This document shows, in pieces, positions 1 to 64,000 of a DNA stretch of 64,000 nucleotides. The notes under the pieces are model-generated. The model saw only the letters and a list, made by a program, of their open reading frames with translations. It ran no database searches and was not told the origin of the DNA. Made by a program: the position numbers and the translations under genes. The stretch's first letter is position 1. Each line of letters opens with the position of its first letter. This DNA is from Amoebidium appalachense (lineage: Eukaryota; Ichthyosporea): contig CAVNZM010000004.1 in assembly GCA_963693365.1 (NCBI GenBank), forward strand, positions 6,200,001 to 6,264,000, read 5' to 3'.

Positions 1-101
1 CCCGGTGCCAAAAAACAAGACCTCCCCTACCAGTCCCCCCCCCCCCCCCCCCCCCCCCCTCTTTCTTTTTTTCCCACTCACAAAGTAAGTGGATGTGCCC
101 G

Positions 102-151
<50 letters not shown>

Positions 152-202
152 TTCCCCCCAAAACCCATCCACCCCCAACCCATCCCCCCCTCCCAACCCA
201 TC

Positions 203-233
<31 letters not shown>

Positions 234-659
234 AAACAAAACATCCACCCCAATCCATCCTCTCCCAACCCACGAACACAACCACCTCTCCGTCAGCTCT
301 TAGCGGACTGACGTATCCACCCGGCACGTTGTATAAATATATCCTTTCCCCCTCCCCCTTCCTCTGACTCTCTTCGCCTTTTTTTTTTTTTTTTTTTTGG
401 GGGGGGGGTTTCCCCCCCCCCCCCCCCCCCCCCCCCCCTTCTTTCTTATTTCTTTCAGAAGCGTTTGCTACCTGCACATTCTTTTTTGTTTCTCTTTCTG
501 ATCGTGCAATGCCTTTGCTCCATGTTCGCCGCCCCTAACTAATCCCCCCCTCTCCCCCCCTCCCCCCCCCCCCCCCCTCTCTCCTCTCCCTTCTCCCTCC
601 CTCCCTCCCTCCCTCCCCCCCCCCCCCCCCCCTCTTTCCTTCCCTCCCCCTTCCCCCAG
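1..659. other. Homopolymer-rich intron sequence upstream of the first exon
   Basis: Long C-runs at about 37-59, 102-150 and 411-438, C/A-rich stretches, and a T-run joined to a G-run at 380-408. The polypyrimidine stretch at 541-659 ends in CAG, the acceptor of the first recognisable USP32 exon. I found no convincing exon for the missing N-terminal part. Confidence 0.6.
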
Positions 660-35334
<34,675 letters not shown>

Positions 35335-36063
35335 CATAGAGCCAAAGAATGTACAATGGAATGTAAAGGAATGTATGAAAGAATGCAACAGATGATTGTG
35401 TAATGGTGTGTTTAATTCCCGGTGTAACAGATGTAGTTTTAGTATCAGAGGTGTGGAAACGAATGTAATTTGTGTGATGCAAGTGATCTATGCACTGGTT
35501 TCCATGGGCAATGGTAAAACATAACATGTCCACCTATGGCGTCTGTTGGTGTGTACAGAGATAAAAGGGTTTTAGTATATTTGATTTCGAAAGTGTAGCT
35601 ACGGGTGTGCCCCATAATAACCAACATGAATGAAAGGCTATGTTTTTCACTTGAGTGAACACTTGCTAAACGTATTGTTGCTCACACCGTTCGGTGTAGA
35701 TGGTTTGTTAATGGAATGTAATTTTGATCCCCGAAACGATCCCTGCGGTCATTGATATCCTGTCATGCGATACCCGTTGTGTTGGTGTAGCCTCTATTTC
35801 TACCCCTTCTATCAATACAACGATTATCATAACCAGGTTGAACACTATTGTGTATTGTATGGTTGTAATGAATGTAGGCTGTCTTTGATAAATATGGTTT
35901 AATAGACAACTGTTCCCCCTAGCACTACGAATTGAATAACAACACTGCCATAAACTGCAGTGCTGCAAAGGGATGTGTTGCACATGTACCGGTTCAGAGA
36001 TACCACTGCTCTCGACCATGACATCGATGGAGACACCTGGTCATAGCAATACAACCCCCCCTC

Positions 36064-36101
<38 letters not shown>

Positions 36102-36184
36102 CGCCATATACCGTGACACACACACACACACACATATGTGCGCGCGCGCGCGTGTACGTGTGCACGTGCAAACACTGTTGCATA

Positions 36185-36220
<36 letters not shown>

Positions 36221-37189
36221 GGGCGGTGGCAACCGGGGGGGGGGGGGGGGGGGAGGGGGGGGGGGGAAGGGGGGGGGGGGGGACTAAAGCTTGAGGCATC
36301 AAAAGCAGATAGACATGTCTGCTCGATGTCAAATATTTGTGCCCTGCAGCTCCGGAGGCTGGCGTACATATGCATCACCAAGCTCTTCCCACCTCATTTT
36401 CAACAAGGATTGCTAATTCGCAATAGCTACCAAACCATTTAAATTCCGATCGCGAGTTAAGACATGTACATCCAACAGCTACCTTGCTACCACCCGGCCA
36501 TGACCAAACACTCACCCATCTCTCCCCAAACATTACGAAATTTAAAATTTCACTTACCATGTGCAAGGACACATATTTTTTGCAAAGCGCACATCCATAA
36601 CCCTTCCCCCCCCCCCCCCCTCCCCCCCCCCCCCCCCCTCCCCCCCCCCCCCCTCCCGTGGCCACCCCCACCCCCGCCACCACCAGCACCACCGCCATCA
36701 CCACGACCATGCCCACCACCAAAATAGATGAGTAGCGATAAATAGATGGATAGATAGCCGTGGAGACGGGCTACAATCGATCATGTACACGACCAGAATT
36801 TCGATTTGTACGTACGAGCACAGGCACGTGCCCAATGGGCACACTGTCAACACACATTACCTTACCCGCGCGTGCACCCAAAAACAACATGCATGTGCAC
36901 ATGAACTCGCATACAAACAAACATGCAACATATGCATGGCATGAGTAATAACTATGGCTGCATACGTGGACACGCCTTTACCAGCTGGCCACCGCCAAAG
37001 GATTAAAAGCAGAGAAAAGGTCATGAAAAACGAAATCCCAATTTATGGTATGTAGGACAAGCCAGGCTTAAGACCACATAACGTAAAGCCTGCGCTACAA
37101 GATAGTATTTATCGAACAGTTACTATAAGAGTGGTGGTGGTGGTGGTGGTGGTGGTGGTGGTGGTGGTGGTGGTGGTGGTGGTGGTGGT

Positions 37190-37229
<40 letters not shown>

Positions 37230-37525
37230 ATGGGGGATACCAGTCTTTCACATAAAGGTGGTGGTGCTCCAAGATTTTCAGCACACAAACTTGGGCCGCA
37301 AAGGGCAGGAAATCATGGCTCAAAACTGTTTATTCGTGGTGTAAACCAATTTATGTGAAAGGTACACTGTCGACCCCATGAAACATTCGTGCATTCAATT
37401 TACAGTGCATAGCCACTAAATCATGTGAGGCTCTATGATAGTGCAATCTCATTCGGACCTGTAATTGTCTAGCCGCGCGGCCATATCCTAGCACAAAAAC
37501 AATAGACCAACAAAAACCATATTAT

Positions 37526-37565
<40 letters not shown>

Positions 37566-37586
37566 CCTCCCTCCCCCCCAACCAAC

Positions 37587-37620
<34 letters not shown>

Positions 37621-37701
37621 AAGAAAAAGGAATAAAGAACGCGAACCATCACACACAGTAGACGCCCATTTTCTCACATCTTCTAAGTGCGTCCTAAAAA
37701 C
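35335..37701. other. Convergent intergenic region between USP32 and the Fyv7-like gene
   Basis: Holds the 3' ends of two genes facing each other. AT-rich unique sequence to about 36050 is probably the USP32 3' UTR; no AATAAA seen, GATAAA occurs at about 35560. C- and G-runs lie at 36066-36100 and 36187-36285, a (GGT)n plus G-run at 37131-37225, and a C-run followed by an A-run at 37527-37618. A TTTATT at 37329-37334 would read AATAAA for the minus-strand gene, about 370 bases past its stop. No gene recognised. Confidence 0.6.
37131..37225. repeat. (GGT)n tract fused to poly-G
   Basis: About 19 GGT units, then a G-run of about 35. Similar CCA-type tracts fused to C-runs occur at 59303-59350 and 60186-60251. 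Confidence 0.92.
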
Positions 37702-41490
<3,789 letters not shown>

Positions 41491-41975
41491 GGTGATGCGG
41501 TGCGTGTGTCTCTTTTAAAACCCACAGACACCCTCGTTTTTCTAGCTGCCAAAGAGTATTGCTCGACCTTTTAGTGTTCGCTTGTAAAATCTCCAATCTC
41601 TATAGAGTTCGCAGGCTGTGTGCTGGAAACCAGCGAGCGCTCAAAATTTTCTAGATGCTAGGAATCGCAGCGCGACCTCTCGTTTTCGTTTGCCCGGTGT
41701 TCATGTGAAACTATAGTAAGTGGCTGGCGCGCTAGGTAAGTAGTGGATTGCTTTTCCATCAATAGAGAGCTACTTCCGTGGTATTAGGGCTAAGAAGCAG
41801 GAGTTATATTACAACCAGAAAAAACATATATATCCGTCATGCAAAATCAGTTCAGGTTCCGTCACAAAACTTTACACGTGCAACTTCATGGAGAGAGGGG
41901 ACCTAAGGGCAGTCTACATTGAGTAAACGCAAATTCTTTGCCACTACGACATATACAGTTAAAGTTGGTCGTAGT

Positions 41976-41993
41976 TGACGTCATATATGACGT
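41976..41993. promoter_or_regulatory. CRE/ATF palindrome
   Basis: Contains a full cAMP-response-element consensus TGACGTCA (41976-41983) inside a perfect 16-base palindrome, ACGTCATATATGACGT (41978-41993), which adds a second TGACGT half-site. bZIP factors of the CREB/ATF type bind such sites; binding here is inferred. Confidence 0.6.
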
Positions 41994-42040
41994 TGCTTTT
42001 TAGACTACAATAACGGATGATACAGGTGGTGCCGTTTAAG

Positions 42041-42047
42041 CCAATCA
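42041..42047 (+). promoter_or_regulatory. CCAAT box
   Basis: CCAATCA, the core bound by NF-Y, about 50 bases from the CRE palindrome in the divergent promoter. This pairing is common in animal bidirectional promoters. Confidence 0.45.
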
Positions 42048-42542
42048 GAAAACGGATATAGTTCCACATGTTTCTCCCCAGTTGCATTTCAGAACTATCA
42101 CGTATTAGATATTTGTTTTTGGTGTTCAGTCATTGCAAAGAGCAGATCTAAGATATATATGTGATAGTTGTTGGTAAGTTTGTTTATCTAAGATCTGGGG
42201 GTTAGATAACGGCGTTACGCGACAGCTGCTAGTTACGCTAGCGCTGCAAAAAGAAGGTCTAGAGCTCAGTGCCTTTTTTTTTTTTGCCTCCAAGCATGTT
42301 GGGTTCTAGATCTTTAGCAAAAACATAGGCGAAACTCCGCGCATTTTCCAAGTCTTACGCCTGTAATATTTCAAATGCAAATGAAGACGTCTGTTCACTT
42401 CTAGGACCACCTTTCGGGCTTGCCACTCGCTCGTGATCACTGCCGAGCACGTTGCTCAAGGTAGAATGTCGCGTGTGTTAGGCACAAGAGGATTCCCAAC
42501 ACGGTTTAAGCAACGTCTAATCTCTGTCTAACCACCTATAAA

Positions 42543-52532
<9,990 letters not shown>

Positions 52533-53201
52533 AGACTCGATGTGATTTTAATTTTTAGAACTCGAATGCCATTGGGTGGCCATGTTGTAGCATGCTATGA
52601 CGACGGTTTGCGTGTAGCTCTTATTAGTCGGTAGCTAGTAATAGTACGAATTTCATAGTCGATCGCAAACGAAATAGACGGCAGTTGAAACCACTTGGAT
52701 GTGCGTGCCGTGATGAAATCTGAATGAATGACTGCTATAGTTGGATATTTCATAGGCCGCATATAAAGTGCGTGGAGTAGAGCACGGATTTCTATATCGC
52801 ATTGAAAAAAGTCGCTGTATCTCTCGTGTATGTATGCAACAGTACCATTGTGGAGCGGCTAACTAGGAATATTCGAACGTTGACCCAACAATATGTGCAC
52901 CTTGATGATTGATGGATTCCTGAACATAACTGTGATATATGATTTGTCGGTAAGAATAAAATGAAACGTATCAAGTTGTGTGGCCCTTTGTCTTTAAACC
53001 AGCTCGTAACATGTATGAGCCATAGCCATACAATAAAAGACTACTGTCCTCAGGCTATTAGCTTACACGCATGCACTGAGTCATGACCACAAAGACAGAT
53101 ACTTAGAACACAAACACATGCAAACAGGCAAAAACAAACGTACATGCTCACAGTACATGCGCGCACACGCGGAGGTGTGTACGCACCCACACACGTCACA
53201 T

Positions 53202-53254
<53 letters not shown>

Positions 53255-53601
53255 CACACGCGTCACACACACATGTGCACACCGTGCACCCCCCCCCCCC
53301 CCCCCCCCCCCCCTTGACACACACTTCACACAAACACGTTTACAATCGCACGCACACACACAGACACACACACATGCACACACAGTGCCAAACACACACA
53401 CGTGTACACACCCAAACACTCACACACATACACACACGTACAACCCCCCCCCCCCCCCCCCACATGCACAAACATACAGACACGCAGACAGCACGTTTAT
53501 TGTTACACACCCAACACACCGTGCCATGCACACACAAACACGTGACACACGTCACTGCATATAATGTACACAAACGTACACACACACACTGGCGGTGTAA
53601 C
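52533..53601. other. 3' flank of the GALT-like gene
   Basis: Unique AT-rich 3' UTR to about 53040 with two AATAAA signals (52955-52960 and 53032-53037), then CA-rich intergenic sequence with an AC tract (53204-53250) and two C-runs (53290-53313 and 53444-53460). No gene seen. Confidence 0.7.
52955..52960 (+). promoter_or_regulatory. Polyadenylation signal AATAAA
   Basis: Canonical hexamer about 420 bases past the stop of the GALT-like gene. A second copy is at 53032-53037. Confidence 0.55.
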
Positions 53602-53603
53602 TA

Positions 53604-54734
53604 CAGTAAACCGCTCGAATTTGGGACGATTTGAATCCCGTCATAAATTTGGGACACTTTTGATTGGTCCTCGGCGCATCGCCCGGACTTGGGTCCATTA
53701 TTACGTTTTTCCCGCCCTTTTTGCATGCCAGCGTGTCTGGTTGGCTGCCCAACCCGGCAGCCAAGTTTGAAAATAAAGGGCCGTTTTCTACCAACCACCA
53801 CAGCAGAGCAAAGCACATCCTCTTTCGAAAACATAGGAACTCCTCATCCTCACTCTAAGGATTTCCTCTCACGTAGCCTCACATCTTTCATATGCTTTGT
53901 ACTTTTACTGCCCATTTATCACACACCCTTGCCCCACAGACAGAATGGGGTTCCCAACATGAGTGCACAAGGGCAGAAAAGGCGCAAGCCCACAGCAGAG
54001 GAGATAGAGGCAGCGTTTCTAGCGTTAACACAAAAATAAGACACAAGAAGAGCGATGTAATTTAGCTGCAGAGCACGTGAAGCATAATATTTATTCTTAC
54101 AGGGAAGCAGTTGAAGTTTCTGGGGTAGCACGCACCACCATTGAGAATCACCTTAAGGTCAAAGTTAGTAGACACGGGGCCGGAAGGCCCTCAGCACTCA
54201 CTTATGAACAAGAGAGAGGTGTGATAGAGTGGATCTTTGAGAGGCAGGATGCGAAGCTCTCCGCATCTGTTCGTGAAATCAAACAGAAACTAGTAGAAAC
54301 TGCAAAAGGACACGGGGTACCCTTTAAGAACGACAGACCATCTGATGGGTTCTGGAATGCTTTCAAAAAACGACACCCAGACTTCACTTTGAGGGTGCCT
54401 TTGCCAGCTGATGACTGGCACGATGCAGCAACAACACCAAGCATCATTCGTCACTACTTTGACATCGTCCGCAAAGTGATGGTAACTTTTTTTGGCGGTC
54501 GATTCCTTCCCCGCCAAGTCCTCAACCTGGACGAAACCCCACAGAGAATCCACTACGTTCCTAGACTAGCCGGTGCTAAAAAAGGCAGCAGGGCAGTCCG
54601 ACGTCGCATCATCGGAAACGGCAAAGAAAACGTCACCATCATTCCAATTGGCAATGTTGCAGGTGAACTTCGTGGTGTCATCGTGATTCTCAAAGACGCA
54701 CGAGTCAAGTCAAGTCAATTCGAGCGGTTTACTG
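53604..54734 (+). mobile_element. Deleted pogo/Tigger-like DNA transposon
   Basis: 1131-bp element bounded by perfect 18-bp terminal inverted repeats: CAGTAAACCGCTCGAATT at 53604-53621 and its complement at 54717-54734. TA dinucleotides at 53602-53603 and 54735-54736 are the target duplication expected for the Tc1/mariner-pogo superfamily. It holds the 5' part of a transposase gene, but the frame is cut off by the right terminal repeat, so the element is an internally deleted, non-autonomous copy. Confidence 0.9.
53959..54734 (+). pseudogene. Truncated pogo/CENP-B-like transposase
   Basis: Two overlapping frames. A start segment at 53959-54039 (MSAQGQKRRKPTAEEIEAAF) ends at TAA. A second frame from about 54029 (TQEERCNLAAEHVKHNIYSY) is open to beyond the element. 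A one-base shift near 54035 seems to separate them. Domain order: psq-type helix-turn-helix (YREAVEVSGVARTTIENHL), CENP-B-like second DNA-binding domain (GRPSALTYEQERGVIEWI; WNAFKKRHPDFTLR), then the start of the DDE domain with its first Asp (VLNLDETPQRI). The other two catalytic acids are missing because the element ends. The open frame reads on to 54808 outside the element, which is not transposase. Confidence 0.85.
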
Positions 54735-54736
54735 TA

Positions 54737-55148
54737 GGGTGCCACGGTACACTTTGGCTGAGAGGGCACAAGGGGTCTAAAAATGGCCAATGGGCAGCGA
54801 CTGTCTGACCATATAGCTACAGTATGCCCTTTTCCGAAGTGCAGGGGCCACAGGGCACAAAACAGGGCTTGAAATATGATTCTTCTCCTATTGGCTCTTC
54901 CTTCGGTGAGCCACATTTCCTATTGGCTAGACAATCGCTTTGTGGTTTTCGCGCCTTTTTTGGGCAAGTGGCTTTCCTGCCCGGCGGATCCAAGATCCTG
55001 AAAGTTCAAGTTCGATATTATCGCAACGGAGTCGTGGCAAGTTGTACTTTACTGTATTCAGTTCTAGGTCCCGTCTAATCTGCACGCTCGGGCCCAAAAC
55101 TACCTTTCTTTCACGACCTTCCCCTCTCCCTCATTCTTATAGAACAAC
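54737..55148. promoter_or_regulatory. Upstream region of the carbonic anhydrase gene
   Basis: About 400 bp without simple repeats, moderately GC-rich, with two inverted CCAAT boxes (TATTGG at about 54888 and 54919). Probably holds the promoter, if the first coding exon is near the transcript start. A weak CAGTA...TACTG pair flanked by TA (54820 and 55054) is discussed as a finding. Confidence 0.5.
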
Positions 55149-61218
<6,070 letters not shown>

Positions 61219-61543
61219 GGGCCAACTTAGTCTGGACACTGGGCCGACGAATGCCTTCATTGCGCAATCAACCATCCTAGTGTGTATAGAAAAGGAGTGT
61301 GATAGGTCTAGAATGTGGTGGAAAGGAAATGGGGTTGGGAAAGTGTGTGTAACGTTGTTGGAACGTGAGAATCCGGCAGGACCAGTGCTGTAATTACTTT
61401 AGTATGTGTAAATGCAATGATTTTAGATTTTAGATAGCAACCGAGCGGCATTTGTATACCACTTCCGGTTTGTTTACTTTTTAGTTTCTTTTGTGGTGGT
61501 AAGTTTTTTTTTTTTTTGCCCTGCCCCTTCCCCTTTATTTTTT

Positions 61544-61549
61544 ATTAAA
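61544..61549 (+). promoter_or_regulatory. Polyadenylation signal variant ATTAAA
   Basis: Common variant hexamer about 325 bases after the carbonic anhydrase stop, just downstream of a T-rich stretch. Confidence 0.45.
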
Positions 61550-61834
61550 AGTTTAAGTTCAAACTTGGCATTTTGCTGGTAATTTGTCAATGTGATATCG
61601 GATTCAATAATGGGTTTTACTTATATAGGGGGTGACATCCTTTTTTAGGCGTTGCCTATCTCGAAGTCAAGGAGCCCTGGAATATTGCCAACTATGCATT
61701 ACAAACACTATTGTATATAAACGCAAGACACGAGTCTGAACCTACCTCTCAGGCGGAAGTTTATATCATATCGTAAATATGGAACAACACTTGTACTCCG
61801 AGTTCTCATTCCTCTCAAAGCTGTAAGGTTTGTT

Positions 61835-61870
<36 letters not shown>

Positions 61871-62235
61871 CGGAGTTCCCCCCCCTCCTCCCCCCCCCCT
61901 CCCCGCGCGGCAACTTTTTACCATCACACGTCCGAGCGAGTCAGTACATCATCATGGTATGCATGCGCCGTTTGTGCTCAATATGACCTCTATATTATTA
62001 TTAGGTAGGTATGTAAAGAGAGGACGCAGCGCACATACACTATAGTAGCTACGCACACACACCGTACAGAAACCACGTCACACATACATAAACGCACACA
62101 CACACGCGTACACACACGAATACCGCGGATGTGGAGTTACGTGGTGAAGCCCTACTTGAATTTCTTTATTATTAGTCACTTCTTCCCCCCCCCCCCCCCC
62201 CCCCTTCCCCCCCCCAAAAAAATATAATGTATAAA

Positions 62236-62276
62236 TAATGATAATATAATAATAATAATAATAATAATAATATAAT

Positions 62277-62312
<36 letters not shown>
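62236..62312. repeat. (AAT)n and (CAA)n trinucleotide tracts
   Basis: Adjacent AAT and CAA repeats, about 38 and 36 bases, in intergenic sequence. Confidence 0.92.
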
Positions 62313-62313
<1 letters not shown>

Positions 62314-62432
62314 CGCACACAAGCACATGCACAGGCACATGCTGTGGTACGGTACCTACTGTACGTAAGTTTTTTTTTTCAAGGCCCGCGCCTAGAGAGG
62401 CCGCGGCACTCCGGGAGTCTAGTAGAAATCCA

Positions 62433-62451
62433 AGCGGTAACGGTTACCGCT
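62433..62451. promoter_or_regulatory. Palindrome with MYB-like core
   Basis: AGCGGTAAC-G-GTTACCGCT, perfect 9-base arms around one base, containing TAACGG, a MYB recognition core. It lies in a GC-rich, repeat-free stretch about 35 bp before the ATG at 62487. Function is inferred. Confidence 0.4.
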
Positions 62452-62486
62452 CCCGTGGACACCCAACCCACCCCGGCCCGGGGTGC

Positions 62487-62607
62487 ATGTCTGAGGTGAC
62501 CCTTTTTGAATTCTTGGGCGGCCAGCCCGGAGAAATTGAAGGGTTTGCACAAGTTATCCCGGACCAAGTTGACGAGCTCAAATATACCACATGCTTCAAG
62601 TTACAGG
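62487..62607 (+). CDS. Possible first exon of an unrecognised gene
   Basis: ATG-started frame of 40 codons (MSEVTLFEFLGGQPGEIEGF, then AQVIPDQVDELKYTTCFKLQ) that ends at a usable donor, CAGG|GTGTGT. Composition is protein-like, unlike the repeat-derived frames around it, and a GC-rich stretch with a palindrome precedes it. I do not recognise the family and could not find the next exon; the window ends 1.4 kb later. It could also be a chance frame. Confidence 0.35.
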
Positions 62608-62803
62608 GTGTGTTTCCATGAAATAAGCGGCATTGACGGTGCAATATTATTAGGTACTTTCTTTTCTTGTAAGTCTGATTTGGATTCATACATGTGCACG
62701 AGAAGGAAATATACAAATCAATATGACTGCAAGGTAGATGGGTGAATTTTGTTGAGCATGTACGTACGTATTAAATTTCGAATCCCCCCTCCTCCTCCGA
62801 GCC

Positions 62804-62834
<31 letters not shown>

Positions 62835-63152
62835 ACCCACACACACCTAGTAGTCATGCCCCCCTCTCTCCCCCCATCCCCCTCCCATGAAATATGTACA
62901 GAACACATGCCGAGGTGTGCTTCATCACTGCTAGCCGGCAAGTTGTTCCACGCATAGTGTATGGCATGGTCCGTCACAGTGGTGTTTCAGAAAAGTTATA
63001 AGCGACATACGAATTTGCCCCGTCCCAGAATGATTGTTCCGCGAGAAGAATATCTCATGAATACTCCAACATCCTAGAATACCCCTGCAAACGAATCTCA
63101 AGGCTGGGGAAGATAAAGTGCGAGAACTTAAACTCGGACTTTTCTTTAGTTC

Positions 63153-63183
<31 letters not shown>

Positions 63184-63191
63184 CTCTCTCT

Positions 63192-63222
<31 letters not shown>

Positions 63223-63745
63223 CTTTCTTTTTTTCTTTTTTCCCGTCCCTGTATCTCCGAAATGCGTAGAGAGCTGTTTCTGTAGATCAAGTTCGAAGGC
63301 GGGAGTGGGTGGGTGGGTGGTAGGTGGATGCCATGGCTGATGGGTGTGTTTGTATGTGCACACGCAAAGATGGAGTGAGTTGTCTGTGTGTGTGTGCGGG
63401 TGTGGGGGTGTGCGTGCGTGTGCGTGTTTGTGTGTGTATGTGTGTGTGTGGGAGGAGGGGGAAGGGGGGGGGGGAGGGGGGGGGGGGGGGGAGAGGGGGA
63501 GGGGGGGCAGGGAACTGGGCCCGGAGGGTGGGGGGATGTAAGGTAAGGTAGGCGTCACCCACGTAAAAAAAGATAAAATCCTGGATTTATTTTCAGTACG
63601 AATTATACGAAGTAATCTTTTACTCATACCTGTACTACAAAGTTGTGGCACGGGGGGCTGGCAGAAGGAGAGAGAAATCTGTATAAAGTAGCATTGAACT
63701 ATTAGCAATATAATATAAATCATGATATGCACACTCGTTCGAACA

Positions 63746-63783
<38 letters not shown>

Positions 63784-63828
63784 TCCCCGTGTGTGTGTGT
63801 CTGCGCCAGTGTGTGTGTGTGTGTGTTT

Positions 63829-63870
<42 letters not shown>

Positions 63871-64000
63871 GTGTGTGTGTGCGTGCACGTGCGTCACGCG
63901 ACGCGTGCACACGTTCAATTGGGAGGGGGGGGGGAGAGGGGGAGGATTCGGGAAGAAAGGGGGGGGAGGGCGGAGAGAGAGGGGGGGGGGGGAGGTGGGG
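62608..64000. other. Repeat-rich right end of the window
   Basis: C-runs at 62806-62834, 63155-63180 and 63748-63780, a CT then T tract (63181-63222), a G/GGGGA-rich block (63450-63510), a GT block (63795-63868) and G-rich sequence to the end. No coding exon recognised. Confidence 0.6.

Larger units (their letters stand above)
41491..42542. promoter_or_regulatory. Divergent promoter region (Fyv7-like / GALT-like genes)
   Basis: A 1052-bp stretch separates the two start codons, which point away from each other. Unlike the introns it is nearly free of simple repeats. It contains a CRE palindrome (41976-41993) and a CCAAT box (42041-42047), close together in the middle. CTATAAAA lies directly before the GALT-like ATG and is too close to act as a TATA box for that start. 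Transcription starts cannot be placed from sequence. Confidence 0.65.
61219..62432. other. 3' flank of the carbonic anhydrase gene
   Basis: AT-rich 3' UTR with ATTAAA at 61544-61549, then intergenic sequence with C-runs (61837-61869 and 62186-62204), an (AAT)n tract (about 62236-62274) and a (CAA)n tract (62276-62312). No gene recognised. Confidence 0.65.

Noticed and set aside
62506-62745. 79-codon plus-strand frame overlapping the possible first exon
   Set aside because: It is in another frame, has no recognisable motif and no upstream promoter-like context of its own.

Overview
This is nuclear DNA of an intron-rich eukaryote, not a prokaryote. Coding sequence is split into short exons (38 to 390 bases) with GT-AG borders. 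Introns are packed with homopolymer C or G tracts, (AC/GT)n microsatellites, CT/GA tracts and minisatellites, so most long apparent reading frames here are translated repeats (poly-Pro, poly-Gly, Thr-His, Cys-Val) and not genes. A USP32 orthologue with EF-hands and a CaaX-like tail, a CCDC59/Fyv7 protein, a pogo-type transposon and an intron-bearing tRNA-Arg(TCT) fit an opisthokont. The simple gene neighbourhood and a beta-class carbonic anhydrase suggest a unicellular holozoan or similar protist. The exact lineage cannot be fixed from sequence alone.

Layout: (1) 660-35334, + strand: a 5'-truncated USP32-type deubiquitinase. I could thread 46 exons (4769 coding bases, about 1588 residues) in phase from EF-hand region through DUSP, ubiquitin-like and split catalytic domains to the stop. 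A tRNA-Arg(TCT) gene lies in one intron, a 560-bp TTAA-flanked fold-back transposon in another, and several copies of a sense-oriented dispersed repeat in others. (2) 37702-41490, - strand: a five-exon, 231-residue CCDC59/TAP26-Fyv7 rRNA-processing protein. (3) 41491-42542: a divergent promoter region with a full CRE palindrome and a CCAAT box. (4) 42543-52532, + strand: a 15-exon, 482-residue membrane-anchored protein of the GALT/HIT superfamily. (5) 53604-54734: a deleted pogo/Tigger-like element with perfect 18-bp terminal inverted repeats and TA target duplication. (6) 55149-61218, + strand: a seven-exon, 285-residue beta-carbonic anhydrase with all catalytic residues. (7) 62433-64000: a possible promoter and first exon of another gene, otherwise repeats.

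The genes do not form a pathway. They look like unrelated housekeeping genes (ubiquitin editing at membranes, ribosome biogenesis, nucleotide/sugar-phosphate chemistry, CO2/bicarbonate exchange). The most unusual properties are architectural: C-tracts placed just downstream of many 5' splice sites, a dispersed intronic repeat always in sense orientation and flanked by C-tracts, two likely GC-AG introns, a nested tRNA and a palindromic MITE.
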